The notes below the pieces were generated by a model. That model worked only from the letters and a program-made list of their open reading frames with translations. It was not told the origin of the DNA and searched no databases. The translations under genes were made by a program, and so were the position numbers. A stretch of DNA of 64,000 bases from Taxillus chinensis (taxonomy: Eukaryota > Streptophyta > Magnoliopsida > Santalales > Loranthaceae), in the NCBI GenBank assembly GCA_023512835.1, contig CM042086.1:12986809-13050808 (forward strand), written 5' to 3'. Positions 12,215-23,771 of this stretch are shown piece after piece (position 1 is the first letter of the stretch; every line of letters starts with the position of its first letter).

Positions 12215-14480
12215 TGTCTTAAAAGTTATAACCGCAAGTGTACAATGCTATAGTAGCTAGCCGGCAAGTACTGATCAATTCACAGGAATAGGATTATCTA
12301 TTGATCTAATAAAACTCTTATAATATAAGAAAATGAAATTAAACAAACACCATATTAAAACAATTGATAATGAACTATTTAGAAAACCTAGGATTAAGCT
12401 TCACCACATATTTCATATATGGATCAGATTATCATTTATCTGATTTAATCTTTAAGACAATCTACCCTAATGTGATCATTATACCCTCCCAAAATACAAC
12501 GTGTTTGGATAATGACTCTTAAAATGCAAATTAAACCCAACCTTTATAATCTATAGTAATGTTACACTTTTTGTGGTTCGGAGTGAACACTTTCACTTCT
12601 CTTTTATAAACTATTGGAAGATTCTACAATTGAACTACAATACAAGTTCACTATCAAACTCAATTGTTTGATTAATATCACAGTCAAACAACCAGGTCCA
12701 ATACTTTGGATGCCAGAAGTTTTCCCTTTTTGATCCAAATTTTTCTCTAGTTAAAATAAGTTGTTTTTCCTTTTTGATGAGTTCCCTTTATTCTTTCTAA
12801 TTTGAGTTCTTTAACCTAGGGTAAAGTTGTGATTTTAAGTCATGATGACGTAATATAAAGATATTGGAGAGTCAGCCCTACGGTACATCATCACCTCAAG
12901 CAATGTTGTATTATGTAAGCCAGAGATGATGTTGCGTCATTAACTAAAATGTCATCGTCGTCTTTCAATAACTTGAGTTCCTTTTTGTATTTCATTCAAG
13001 CAATTAATCCAACTAAACAGTGTCACATAGCCCCTCAACTAGACCTGATACGTCATGTTGACGTATGCCAAATCATGTCCCTAAAAATGTTGTCCTTTTA
13101 CTTAACGAAACAGTCCTTTTTCTTAACGAAACAGTCCTTTTTATCCAAGTCTTCTTGGTTTCAATTAAATGAAACAATGTCGCTTCCTAGTCAAGCAAAG
13201 TTAGTTCATCTTTCTATCGTACTCCAGCGGCTCTTGGTAAATTAAATGATGCCATTTCTGACTCAAAACATCTGGTACATCATTCTAGTGAGCCTGGAGG
13301 AGGGAACAATGTCGTTTAGATAAGTAGAACTCTAATTTCCTTTGCTAAGTGTTTAACTCGCCTTTTGTCCTTCCAAAAATGATGTCATTTGGTCTATTTT
13401 GACTCTCCTCAAATGAACTTCTTTTTGTAACCTATAAGACTCTATTTGGCTAAAAAAAATTATTTATTATTAATTTAAGTCTTATTTATAGTCTAAATGT
13501 TACCCAAAATAGGTCTTTTTACGAATTCGATATCACTCTACGAAGTTACTTTAATAGAATAACACTTGATTTTGGTTTTAGGGTAGATTAAATTCCTTTT
13601 TCGGTTAGTTTAAATCTTTCCTTACTTAATTTTAACTCTTGTCCTCAATATGCTTTGATCTTCTAATTCTTCTAAGTCCTCTTTGTACTCTTTCTGAGTT
13701 CAATAATCAACAAGATAAATATCCTCACACAAGTTAATTAATTTTGAGTTACTAGGCCCCATTTGCCTAACCTATTTTATTTTTCAAAACGTGATTATTT
13801 TTAAAAACTGTGTCCAGATGAATTTACACCACTCATAAACACTAAAAAATTCATCGACCCCACCGTTTTCAAAAACAATCATATTTTCAAAAATAATACA
13901 CTCAAACCAAACGGGCCCTAAACATCTCACACTTAGGTTAAAACTCATTTTTAGTTAATTTAATTTATATGTCTAGTTCTAGAGTTTTAGAATTTCTATT
14001 CACCTTTTGAGCCTTCGCTCAATATCTAAGATCTTACAAGCTATGATATAAAATTCATTTCTCATTTCTATAGCTATAATAAATTCTTTCACTCTCACTC
14101 CATTGAATTAATCCCAATATTATGTTCATAAATTTATAACTCATGCATTATAAATATAGAACTAGATAAAAATATTCAAATCATTAGATTAAAGATATAT
14201 AAAACCCAATCCTTATGATAAAACTACTCACAAACCATAGAGTTTAATCTAGAATGCATCTCAAAACACATCAACAAGAATAAAGAAAACAAGGTAAAAG
14301 AGAAAGTAAAGTTGTTGCAGTCATCCAGTGATCTTTGATTGAGTTCCTATCACGAACCCAATCTAAATCACCTTCTTGAAACTCTAAAAGCCATCTCCCT
14401 ACTCTAGTTTAAGTTTTTAAGGTTGACCCTCTCTAAGGTTGGCGCTCCTCTCCTAGGGTTAATTGTGGTGTGGGACGAGT
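12215..14480. repeat. Possible nested LTR-type repeat inside the copia element
   Basis: The left part (ATAACCGCAAGTGTACAATG .. GCTAGCCGGCAAGTACTGATC .. TTCACAGGAATAGG) is of a type frequently seen at the edges of plant LTR elements. The block interrupts copia-like sequence: reverse-transcriptase text stops just before it and the 3' LTR-like copy lies beyond it. No ORF of a retroelement protein was recognised. It could be a solo LTR or a non-autonomous element; the ends are guesses. Confidence 0.35.
13753..13920. mobile_element. 168-bp MITE with GGCCC..TTTG terminal inverted repeats
   Basis: The left end TAGGCCCCATTTG and the reverse complement of the right end TAGGGCCCGTTTG match at 11 of 13 positions. 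The interior (CACTCATAAACACTAAAAAA .. ACAATCATATTTTCAAAAAT) is related to 3845-3915, showing a dispersed family. CTA flanks both ends if the repeat is read as starting at GGCCC, so a 3-bp PIF/Harbinger-type duplication is possible. Confidence 0.55.
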
Positions 14481-15313
14481 GCTAGTATGTCTTATCCAGT
14501 TTCTATATCTAACATATGCCTTCCAGTGTGGTGTGCGTGAACTGGCCCGACTGCGAAGATCTTATAAATAAATAATTAAATAAATTCCACGTGTGTTGGA
14601 GTGGTGTCGTCTTAAGGGAGATTACCATTTGGAGGCTCATGAGGACGGAAGGCTCATTCTTCTTAAATGAGGTGTTTGGAGACCTATTTAGACGCACAAA
14701 AAGAGAAGCAAGACAAGCAATCATGTAAAAGGACGAGTATTCATCTTAAGAAGAAGAGCACTCAGATGTGCTTTAGGGGTCTCATGACGGAAAGAGCTTT
14801 CGACCAAGGAATATTCGTCTTCTTCCTCTCCTTTAGAATAAGGTGCGGCCTTCAGACAAAGAGGAGAACAGAACTCCCTAAGATGCGCAATTGTGCCTGG
14901 TATTGAAAACCTGGTCGTGTGCAAGGAATAAGATGAAATATCACTCCCATAGGCTTTGGGAAACACGACCATGCAATTATTATGTATTTCTTCATCCATC
15001 ATGCTCTAGTTTTGCCCCGAAACATGAACACACCAGAACTGCACGAGAACTGATAAACCACCAAGGCTGACTGAGTCTATGAGATAACCTCTATTACATT
15101 TACACCAGTACTGATAAAAGTTCTTGTACGGCTTCCGTATTGTACACAAAATCTTTGTATCCATAAAGCATGAAATATAGCAATTGGAAGCATGAAATGT
15201 GACACTCATCAAAATAGGAACAAAAACATCTTAAACAGTTTCCTATATATCATTCAAGAAAACAACAACGCTGCTCACACTGCTGAAACAAATCGATGCA
15301 TCAAATTAGGTAC

Positions 15314-15640
15314 CTCTTATATATTTCTCCAAATGTGCCGCCCCAGAGCCTCTTCCTTAACAATCCCACAGCGCACTGGTGTCCCTTCCCAGTTCCCAGA
15401 GCTCGCTCGAGCCCACCGGTGACCATATGGGGGACGAAAACCACCGGATGCTTCACTCCCAACCCCTCTTTCATCAATTTTACGCCGGGAGGGTCCGGCA
15501 ACGGCCCCGTGATTGCCTCCGTGACGTACTGAGGGAACGAGGAGGGAATCGCATTTTACGAGAAGGGCAAGAACCATCAAATGGAACATGTAAGCCCTAT
15601 CCTCAAATAACATCCATCTATGCAGGACCAGAACAATAAA
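15314..15640 (-). pseudogene. PDAT exon 1 remnant with two in-frame stops
   Basis: The minus strand encodes WSCIDGCY .. IGLTCS, stop, WFLPFS, stop, NAIPSSFPQYVTEAITGP, then LPDPPGVKLMKEGLGVKHPV, VFVPHMVTGGLE and GHQCAVGLLRKRLWGG plus TFGEIYKR, ending at a donor AG/GTACC (15314/15313). This is the PDAT N-terminus: membrane anchor followed by the start of the alpha/beta-hydrolase domain. TGA at 15578-15580 stands where a Trp is expected, and TAA at 15557-15559 where a Tyr is expected. A 12-base in-frame insertion after GGLE looks like short local duplications. It is on the same strand as the exon at 8778-9066 and upstream of it, so both belong to one dead PDAT gene split by about 6 kb containing a retrotransposon. 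Confidence 0.82.
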
Positions 15641-15751
15641 ACCAGAACAAAATTGTAGGTGGGAAGGGGGCATGATAATGCAATTCGTAAATAGCTTTTG
15701 AGTCATGTTTTGACATCACCAAATAGTGGTTACAAACAACTAAATAGGCCA

Positions 15752-16240
15752 TTCGTATCCCCGTCACCGCCGACGCCACCATCAAGCTCTACGACCTCAC
15801 ATCCTCCGCCCAGATCGATCGCCACCCTCACCCCCTCCTCTTCCTCCACCACCTCCCTCTCCTTCTTTCCCCCCCGCCGCCCTCTCCTTCCCCCTCAACC
15901 TCCTCTCTGGCGCCGAGGACGGCTCCGTCTCCATCTTCAACGCCCACCCCTTCGCCCTCCTCAGGACCGTTCCCGCCCAAAACGGGATGTCTCCGACCTC
16001 GAACTCCACCCGTCCGGAAAGCTCGCCCGCGACTCGTGCGTCGCCATGCTCGACTTGGTGCGAGGTGGGCGGAGCATCTACTGCAGGTTCAACGGGGAAG
16101 CCACCCTTGTGTGGTTCGGTCCGGGTGGGAACAAGTTCTTTATGGTTTCGGAGGAGTAGGTGTCCGTCCACGGGTCTGAGGACCCGCGCTTGGTCTTCAA
16201 AAATTGGAGTGCCAGTTCTCTGCGCCGCTCCGGCCATGGT
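15752..16240 (+). pseudogene. MAK11 / PAK1IP1-like WD40 protein fragment, frameshifted
   Basis: Plus-strand text in successive frames gives DATIKLYDLTSSAQID, then LNLLSGAEDGSVSIFNAHPF and ALLRTVPAQ, then VSDLELHPSGKLA, RDSCVAMLDLVRGGRSIYCR and EATLVWFGPGGNKFFMVSEE, a stop, and traces after it. These are consecutive WD40 blades of the PAK1IP1/MAK11 family, which acts in 60S ribosome biogenesis. At least two frame changes, several lost residues and a stop after VSEE make it a pseudogene fragment; the first blades and the C-terminus are missing. The sequence is GC-richer than its surroundings, as expected of former coding DNA. It is divergently arranged with PDAT exon 1, about 110 bp away. Confidence 0.72.
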
Positions 16241-16510
16241 CTGGTGTCTCCTTTTCGCTTGCTTATTTAATATATAATATTAAATAAAAAAAATTAAAAT
16301 CTCTAACAAAATTATGTTTAACTTTAAAAACATAAAATAAGTTTAAAAATTTGATAGAAAATTTACTCTTTTTTAAAAAATATATATTAATTTTAAATTA
16401 GGATGGATTGTCAATCGGCTTACAGTTTTCAAATTTGATACGCTGAACTGCGTGATTTTGCACATCTGGGTTTTTGATTGTTTAGACCCATGCAATTTAA
16501 TTATTTTCCT

Positions 16511-16567
<57 letters not shown>

Positions 16568-18930
16568 GGCATGTGATACTGTGTTAAAATCAGTTGATTG
16601 CTTCAATCAGTTGAAAATTTTAGTCATGTCGTAGGATCAACATGTTATTTATATCAAAAAATACTTTATAATATATAATATATCAAAAATATAAATTCTT
16701 ATAAAAAAAGTTAAATATAGGACTTGTGAAAATTATTTTATAACATTTTTATTTATTCTTGGTAATCTTCTATTATGTTTTTTGAGTGAAAGTTTACTTA
16801 CCACTACTATCTTATTATTCATAACCCTGTACAATACAAACTCCTTGTGAAATGTTGTATAACAAACCATTCTAATTTGCGAGTGTATTTAGATGTCTTT
16901 GTTATGCAATAAATCTACAATCCATTAATAAATTTGATTCTCACACTAGAAAATGCAGTTTTGTTGGCTATTTATTTGGGCAAATAACTTACTGATTACA
17001 TGATCTTAAAAGCAACCAATTTTTCTCTAACAAAGTACTATGATTAATAAAGCTAAAATGTAATAAAAAGCAACCATGAGATTGCCAAATATGTATTATT
17101 GACTTGAGAGGGGGTATATTGTAACAAGTAAGTTCTTCATTATAAGGGGTGGCCAAGCATATGTCAAAATTTTAATTATAATATGGGTTTTTGACTAGAT
17201 AATAAGTTAACTGGATTAATAGTCGAATGCTAATATATTATAATTTTACCCACTAATGATTATTATAGAAAAATAATTAAAATATTATTTATGGTTTGCA
17301 TGCCAACACATCAGCATTCACTCTCAAACTGGTTGACTCATCCGATAAAAAATTCAAATTATTTTAATTAATGGTTTAATTGGATGACATGTTTTGTTTG
17401 TGCGAAAAAAAAATGATATGAAGTAAAAACAAAAAATTAAGAATTCTAATGGAAACAAGGACTCTTAAGCGATAGTGATGGCCAATAAGAATGTTATGTT
17501 ATAATTCTAACCTATAGATGATGTTAGATATGTGGTAAGAAAGAAATTATTATGGGTTTGTCTAACACTAGAAAAGAAGGAAAAATATCGTAGTGTATAC
17601 GGAAAATAAAATAAAATTCAAGTATTTTTAAAGCTATGTAAACACTTGTGAGTGTATTTTTTTTAATAATATATTAACATAATAAATGAACTTATAATAT
17701 GTTCCTATCAAGTAGTAACTCGCTTAGTTTTAACTATTATATATTAAAATCCCAAAAACAGAAAACATAGACGAATAAAAATAAAGTTAAGATACTTATT
17801 CAATGACAGGCTATTACATTTACCATTGCAAGTTATTTTCTCAGTCATTATAGGTTCAATTGAATTACTTTCAACGGTCTTCTTAAAATGTCAAACACGT
17901 ACTTCTTAGCTATTATACGTGTAATTAAATTACTGTCAACAATCTTCTTAATCCGTCAAACACATACATAGGATGTGAAAAAATTTGAACTTTTTATATT
18001 TTGATATTTATACTCGTTGTTGCATGTATGCATCATGTTTATTTTACCATTCAAACTTAAATGTTGTATCTAAAACCATTAATAATCTCACAAGGCAATA
18101 TTTAAATTAACACTATAATTCTATTGACCATTTGAAAAAAATAAATTTTTTAAAAACTAAATCATGCAACAGAAACAATGCAATGTTTAGCGTCATCATT
18201 ATATGGATAGAAAATAGAATTCAAAATTTAGACAATTGTCCATTCGGTAAAACAAAAGTTACAAGTAGGAATAAAGACAATACCGGTTCTTGTAATTGAG
18301 TTGATACACTTGATTGCTCGTTCGTTAACATTTACTCGACAAGGTTCGATTTAAACTCAATAATGTACAAGTTCACTCGATTCAATTAAATTATAAGTTC
18401 AACTAAGTTTGGCTCTGCTGCTCAGTCGTTGACATGCTTAGCCCAATATGGCAATTCCCGAATTACCCTAACGGGTAGTGAGCTGGTCTACCGGCTACGT
18501 AGTATATAACCGGCAACGAGCCAATACAATAAAATATTGCCAGTAGAATTGTTTCCCGGCAACATGGTTTCACTTTCCCGAGAAAAGAAAAGAAAAGACG
18601 AGCGTGAACCGTGAAGAGAGCTGCTCTTGGCGTTTCCTCGCTACTCACTCACGGGCTCCCGGGCCCCGGCGCTGGGATTAATATATATATATATATATTT
18701 ATTTATTTTTTGGAACGAATCTCTTTTTTTTTTTTTTTTTGCGATTTTAATTTCACTCGCCTGTGAAGTAGAAGCTGAAAATGTTGTCTTGTCTCCTAGC
18801 GTACTGAAGAACAGCTTTTAAAAAGCACTTTTTCTCTCTCTCTCTCTCTCTTTTATATCAAACCAAACACTCATTCTACGACGCCGACGCACGGGTGGGT
18901 GCAGTTTCAGGAGGAGATTAAAATCAAAGA
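16241..18930. other. Intergenic plus BRX-like 5' region
   Basis: AT-rich, with a long (TA)n microsatellite at 16514-16562 and no recognisable gene up to about 18.4 kb. From 18.44 kb the DNA becomes GC-richer and includes a T-rich run, a (TA)n run and a (CT)n run near 18832-18851. This is probably the promoter and leader of the BRX-like gene starting at 18931. The 61-residue minus ORF at 18463-18648 has no recognisable domain. Confidence 0.5.
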
Positions 18931-19058
18931 ATGCTGACTTGCATAGCACGATCGAAGCAACCTATCAATGAATCATCCAAACACCATGGGGAATCTGGAA
19001 ACAAAAACCACCAATCAATCAAACATCTCACGTCTCAGGTCTCTCTCTATATATATGT

Positions 19059-19089
<31 letters not shown>

Positions 19090-22000
19090 GGCCAGGACAT
19101 ACATATCCATTTTAGTACTAGTCTGATATGCGTGGAGTGATGTTATTAATTGTTGGTTTTGACGATTTTGTTTTTTGATGCTCTGTGCAGATCAAGGACA
19201 TGGCGCTGAAGGCCTCTGGTGCGTACAAGACCTGTAATCCATGCACGCAGTCGTCGGGTGCGCGGGTGCAGCACAGGGATTTCGCCGCCGGGTCTGGCTC
19301 GTCGGCGGAATGGACGTCGGAGAGGTTCCGGTGGTCGTACCGGCGAGCGGGGAGCGCGAACTCGGCGGCGACGGCAAGGCTCAAGGGGCTGTCGAGCGGC
19401 GAGGGGACGCCGAGTTCAGGGAGCAGCCGCCGGGTCGACCCGGTCGTGTTCGTGGAGGAGAGCGAGCCCAAGGAGTGGGTCGCCCAGGTGGAGCCCGGCG
19501 TTCTCATCACCTTCGTCTCCATGCCACGCGGGGGGAACGAGCTCCGGCGTATACGGTTCAGGTACGTACCCCCCACCACAACACCTTTGTCTGATTCCAT
19601 ATCCAACGGCTGAGATTTGTCGGGCAATGTGATCAAAATGTTTTCCCACCGTTCACCACGGTGCGCTGTCCCACCGCCAGCCCCGGACATTAATTTATAT
19701 ATGATTTTATGGTAAATTACATTGGCCGCAATAACGTTTTTGCTGTTTTTTTTTTTTGGTTATAAAAAGCAAGGTTTGATTTTAACATAATTATAGGCAA
19801 CCCATATTTTGTGTGCATCCGGAATTAAGATAAATTTAACATACAGAATACTAAATGTAAATAAAAAAGAAATGTAATTAAACACAGATAAAACCAAAAA
19901 CAAATTATGTAGCATTATTTTAAAGGCCTCCTTCTGTGACTTTGTCTTGAGTTGAGTGGGTGTGTAGATTGAATGCTCACTGTGACACCCATTATAGCCA
20001 GACAATGACAATAATGGATTATGGGTCTGGGGGAGGAAATGAACTTTCCAAGCAAATCCCTTTTGCAGCTGACCGGTCCCCGCAAAGAAAAAAAAAGAAA
20101 AGAGGTTACAACCAAACAAAACAAAGACCCAAGCAACCTTGTCGGATAGGAGTTGAACAGTACATTTATTGATCGGTACTCCAGTAAAGCCACCAAAAAA
20201 AGGGTATCCTGATTCCTAAAGAAGTACTCATTGCAGGGTTCAGGCTGGCGGGGCCTGGATTATGTGTGGTGTAAGCCTTTTATCAAGCACCTTTGTCTCT
20301 TTGTCGGGGACGTTTCACTTTCCTTTTCAACAAATTTCCCACGCTTATGGGGAAAAAAACTAAGGGTGTATGGACCAGTACCACTCTTTCACACCTGTTG
20401 AAATTTTGTTCCAGAAATACCACATTTTTGAATAAGGTAATAACAAATTATACACACACACACACACACACATATACGGAAATGGAAAAAAGAAACCCGG
20501 TTAAATACACAAGATGGTGTAGAAGGGTGGTATAACTTAACCGGGATTTGCTATTCTGGTGGGTTTGCTGTAGCGTGGAAGGGTTGTATCATTATTAGGA
20601 ATGCAAGCTGTGCCAATCTTGGACTAGACATAGGATGATGGGAGGGATTATAATATCAGTGGACCTAATGTTACAAGCCAAGTAGGACATGGCCGTGGAG
20701 CTTTCACTCTCTGTTTTCTGGACCCAGCAAGTATTAAACTACTGATAGATTGCATTTTCATGCACTGTCGCGCTGGGGCTGACGCGTCCCGATCGTGATG
20801 GCCTAAGATTAAGGCATGGTTTTTGGTTCTGTTTCGCGGTAGAGTTTTTTTTTTTTTTTTTTTTAAAGTGCCAATGTCTCTTGTTATCCGTTCTTGTTTG
20901 ATGTAGCATTATGGGTTGCTTGCTTTCGAGCTATAGTATAGCATTGTGGGTTGCTTGCCTTCGAGGGGTAGGATGTAATAATGGGCCCCCACCCGACCAA
21001 TCTAATTTAAGACTCCCAGTTTTATACCAATAACCCATGTTTGTTGTTATTTGAAAGCCGGTTCAGTGTTTTGATTTGTTTTTTTTTTCTAAAAAAAAAA
21101 AAAACTAAGTTGGTGGGAACTGAAAGGCATCCATCCGTCACCACCGTCCATCCATTTTTGTCAAAAAAAAAAAGTTTGATGTAGCCGACTCAATTAATCC
21201 TAGCGGGCAGTGAGGACAAATAATTCTTTGCTATAGTGCTTAGGATACCCATCGAGGTATGATGAGGCTGGCCCCTACAAGGCACAGCCATGTGAACGGT
21301 CTAGACAGAAATATTAGATTATTGTGCCTTTTTTTTACATTAAAGTTCATCTGTACTGTTCATTGACGACTCACTTTATGAAATTTCCTTTTAGCAGTAA
21401 GTTGCATGTTTCACACCTGCGGCTTGCATGTGCAGAACTCCACTTGTAAAGACAGCAGCTCTGAATGGTTTTCTTGTTGTTTCTTTTATTAGTCGGGAAA
21501 CGTTCAACAAGTTGCAAGCTCAAAGGTGGTGGGCAGAGAACTATGATAAAGTCATGGAGCTCTACAATGTCCAGAAGAACAACCACCACGTTTTCCCACT
21601 CGCTACACCAGCAAGGTCAGAAGATGAGGTAAATTTCCTGCTCAGTTTTTGTTGATAAATATTGTTCTTTGGAGGGTTTGTTGTTAGATATAAACGACAC
21701 ATGTAAATGCCATTGGTCTTCTATTGTGCTTTAGAAAGTTTTGGATTTTCATTGTAAGCAGATCTATAATATAAAGGATACATAGTTGTCATTGATTACT
21801 AGTTTTTGTTTAGTAATGGCGTCCTCCTTTCCCCTCACATGCAGAACTCTAAAAATGAACCCGCTGAAGATAGCCCCGTGACTCCGCCATTGACAAAAGA
21901 ACGATTACCACGAAACCTGCATCGGCCGTTGGGAATGGGTATGGGCTCCTCATCCTCAGATTCACTCGAACATCACCCTTTGCAACCACGCAATAATTGC

Positions 22001-22596
22001 CACGACTCTGGTGGTTTCACATCAACCCCAAAGCTCTCTAGCATAAGCGGGACAAAGACGGAGACATCATCAGTCGATGCCTCTATGAGGACCAGCTCAT
22101 CAAGGGATGCAGATCGGTCAGGAGAGCCGTCTATCAGCAACGCCAGCGATCCGGACGCTGAATGGGTTGAACAGGATGAGGCCGGAGTATACATTACTAT
22201 CCGAGCATTGCCAAATGGTCAAAGAGAGCTGAGGCGTGTCAGATTCAGGTAAACTACTACTACTACTACTAATGTGGCTAGATGTAGTTTCTTGGCTGAG
22301 TGTTGAGAATATAATCCAGCTACATCAGGAACTTGGAAGTTTTTCATCTCACTCTCTCTCTCCCCTTTCTGCATTGCTTCACCTGTTACACTTGACATCA
22401 TATTAAAAATGTTGGGAGGCAAAGCTTTAAACTCTCCCCACACATTGAGTGTGTTCTCTGCATGCGTCATTTACAGCATCCTGTTTGACTAACGCGGCTA
22501 TCCTGTTTGTGTCTTAGCCGCGAAAAGTTTGGGGAGATGCACGCCAGGCTCTGGTGGGAAGAGAACAGAGCTAGGATACATGAACAATACTTGTAA
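18931..22596 (+). CDS. BRXL: BREVIS RADIX-like protein (BRXL2/BRXL3 type), 5 exons
   Basis: Exons 18931-19038, 19191-19561, 21493-21628, 21845-22248 and 22518-22596 all have GT..AG boundaries and join into a 365-residue ORF ending QYL-stop. The start MLTCIARSK is the conserved BRX-family N-terminus; Cys4 corresponds to the residue linked to membrane association. The conserved [12 protein letters not shown]-type block spans the first junction ([18 protein letters not shown]). Two BRX domains follow: residues about 130-190 ([16 protein letters not shown] .. [19 protein letters not shown]) and 306-365 ([19 protein letters not shown] .. RARIHEQYL), each split by an intron after RxRFS at the same phase. 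The middle linker is Ser-rich. BRX proteins act at the plasma membrane and possibly the nucleus in auxin- and brassinosteroid-linked control of root and vascular cell growth. The MLTCIARSK start and linker text suggest the BRXL2/3 branch rather than BRX itself. All frames are intact and it is probably functional. Confidence 0.95.
20904..20970. repeat. 35-bp tandem duplication in BRX-like intron 2
   Basis: The unit beginning TAGCATTATGGGTTGCTTGC at 20904 is repeated at 20939 with few mismatches (TAGCATTGTGGGTTGCTTGC). It is a short local duplication within the 1.9-kb intron. Confidence 0.75.
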
Positions 22597-23771
22597 TGCT
22601 GCTGGAGCGGTGTTCATTTTCTTTTCTTTTCTTTTCTTTTTTGGTGGAAAATTGTGGTGGTGAAAATCCTTGGTGTCTATAAATATCCCCGGTAAAACTA
22701 TCTCTAAACCAAAACGGAGGTGGAGGTAAAACAGCAGGAACTTCTGGGTGCAACAGCAAATCTATCACGAGTCTGGTCTGGTGTCACATCTATGTGTGAC
22801 AATCTAACTGTTCCAGCTCAAGCAATCTTGTCATTCTTGTGGAGACTTCAATACATTTTTTCTTAAACTTCATATTGTAATTGGTCGTGTAATGTATGTG
22901 GGGTATAAATGAATGTAGATTTGAAAGGAGGAACAAGGTTTAACTTGGACTTGGATGGTTATGGGGATACAAATGATGAAAGAAAAGTCGTTTCTATTCT
23001 CTTTGTGGCCCTCATTTTGGAGGAAACATGGTGTCTCCACTTATTGAGTTTCTCGTCCCTCATGATTTATCTTACTAAATAAATACAACAAGCCAATGTT
23101 ATTGAACTCGTTTTAATTCTTTTTTTTTTTCCTTATCCTATCCCTAAAATTAAAAAAGAAATAAAATCAAAAAATAATATTTAAAAATAGAATAAGTAAC
23201 AATTGCTCATTTACATCTATCAATCAAATAGGAAAATAAAATAAAATACATATCAATATAATTTATGTTAGAAACATGTGTATTTATAATACTGAAATGA
23301 AAAAAACATTATATCTGCATAAAAATTAACCTATATATAATTAACTTAGATAAAAGATTAAAAGAGAGAAATTATTATTTTCCGCCTGGATAATTGCTTT
23401 AATCAGTTTATTTTTAATCTATTTATTATATTATTTAAAACTAATTAAAGTATTTTGTTTAAAGACTTTAGATCCACTACAATTTTAGTAAAGAAAAGAA
23501 AATATTTGTAATTAATTAAGTTTTACATATATTTTTTAGATGATTAAATCAATTACAGATATTAAAATTTAATCAATTAATTAATTTTTAAACTAGTTTG
23601 AAAGGTAAACTAAGATCATAAAAAAATTAAGTGAAAACTAATTTTAAGATCTTAGCACTGAATTTGGATAAGATAAGAAAACATTGGCATATGAAGACGG
23701 GTAAATCCATATGGCTTCCTGTCTCCTAAACCCTTCTCTAGCGGGACCCACCGTCACCTGAAACTCCAGGG
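22597..23771. other. Intergenic: BRX-like 3'UTR, then AT-rich spacer
   Basis: The first few hundred bases are probably the BRX-like 3'UTR. From about 23.1 to 23.65 kb the sequence is AT-rich with no gene. The last ~100 bp before 23772 are GC-richer and are likely the promoter and leader of the nitrilase-like gene. Confidence 0.5.

Larger units (their letters stand above)
10850..15150 (+). mobile_element. Decayed Ty1/copia LTR retrotransposon inserted within the PDAT remnant
   Basis: Four signs agree. (1) Related sequences at about 10855-11045 and 15058-15165 (AAGGYTGACTRAGTCTATRAG, then TTACATTTA and a CTGTACTGATAA-like word, then GTTCTTGTA..GTATTGTAC) look like diverged LTRs in direct orientation. 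(2) A primer-binding site TGGTAACAGAGC at 11084-11095 is one base from the copia initiator-Met-tRNA complement. (3) A gag-like start follows at 11142, soon broken by stops. (4) At about 12047-12120 the plus strand encodes NWLIHQLDVHNAILHG followed by ILQKEIYM, the copia reverse-transcriptase motif. Stops and frameshifts are frequent and most of pol is missing, so the element is dead. A second repeat and a MITE appear to sit within it. Exact ends are uncertain. Confidence 0.65.

Noticed and set aside
15797..16237. 146-codon minus ORF over the MAK11-like fragment
   Set aside because: Gly/Arg-rich antisense of GC-rich former coding DNA; no domain. The plus strand carries the WD40 similarity.
16452..16634. 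Poly Tyr/Ile ORFs at (TA)n tracts (16.5, 34.5, 43.5, 60.0, 60.5 kb)
   Set aside because: Artefacts of dinucleotide repeats, which stay open in some frames.
19118..19690. 190-codon minus ORF and several plus-strand ORFs overlapping BRX-like exon 2
   Set aside because: They are alternate frames of a GC-rich coding exon; only the frame starting [10 protein letters not shown] has family similarity and correct splice phases.
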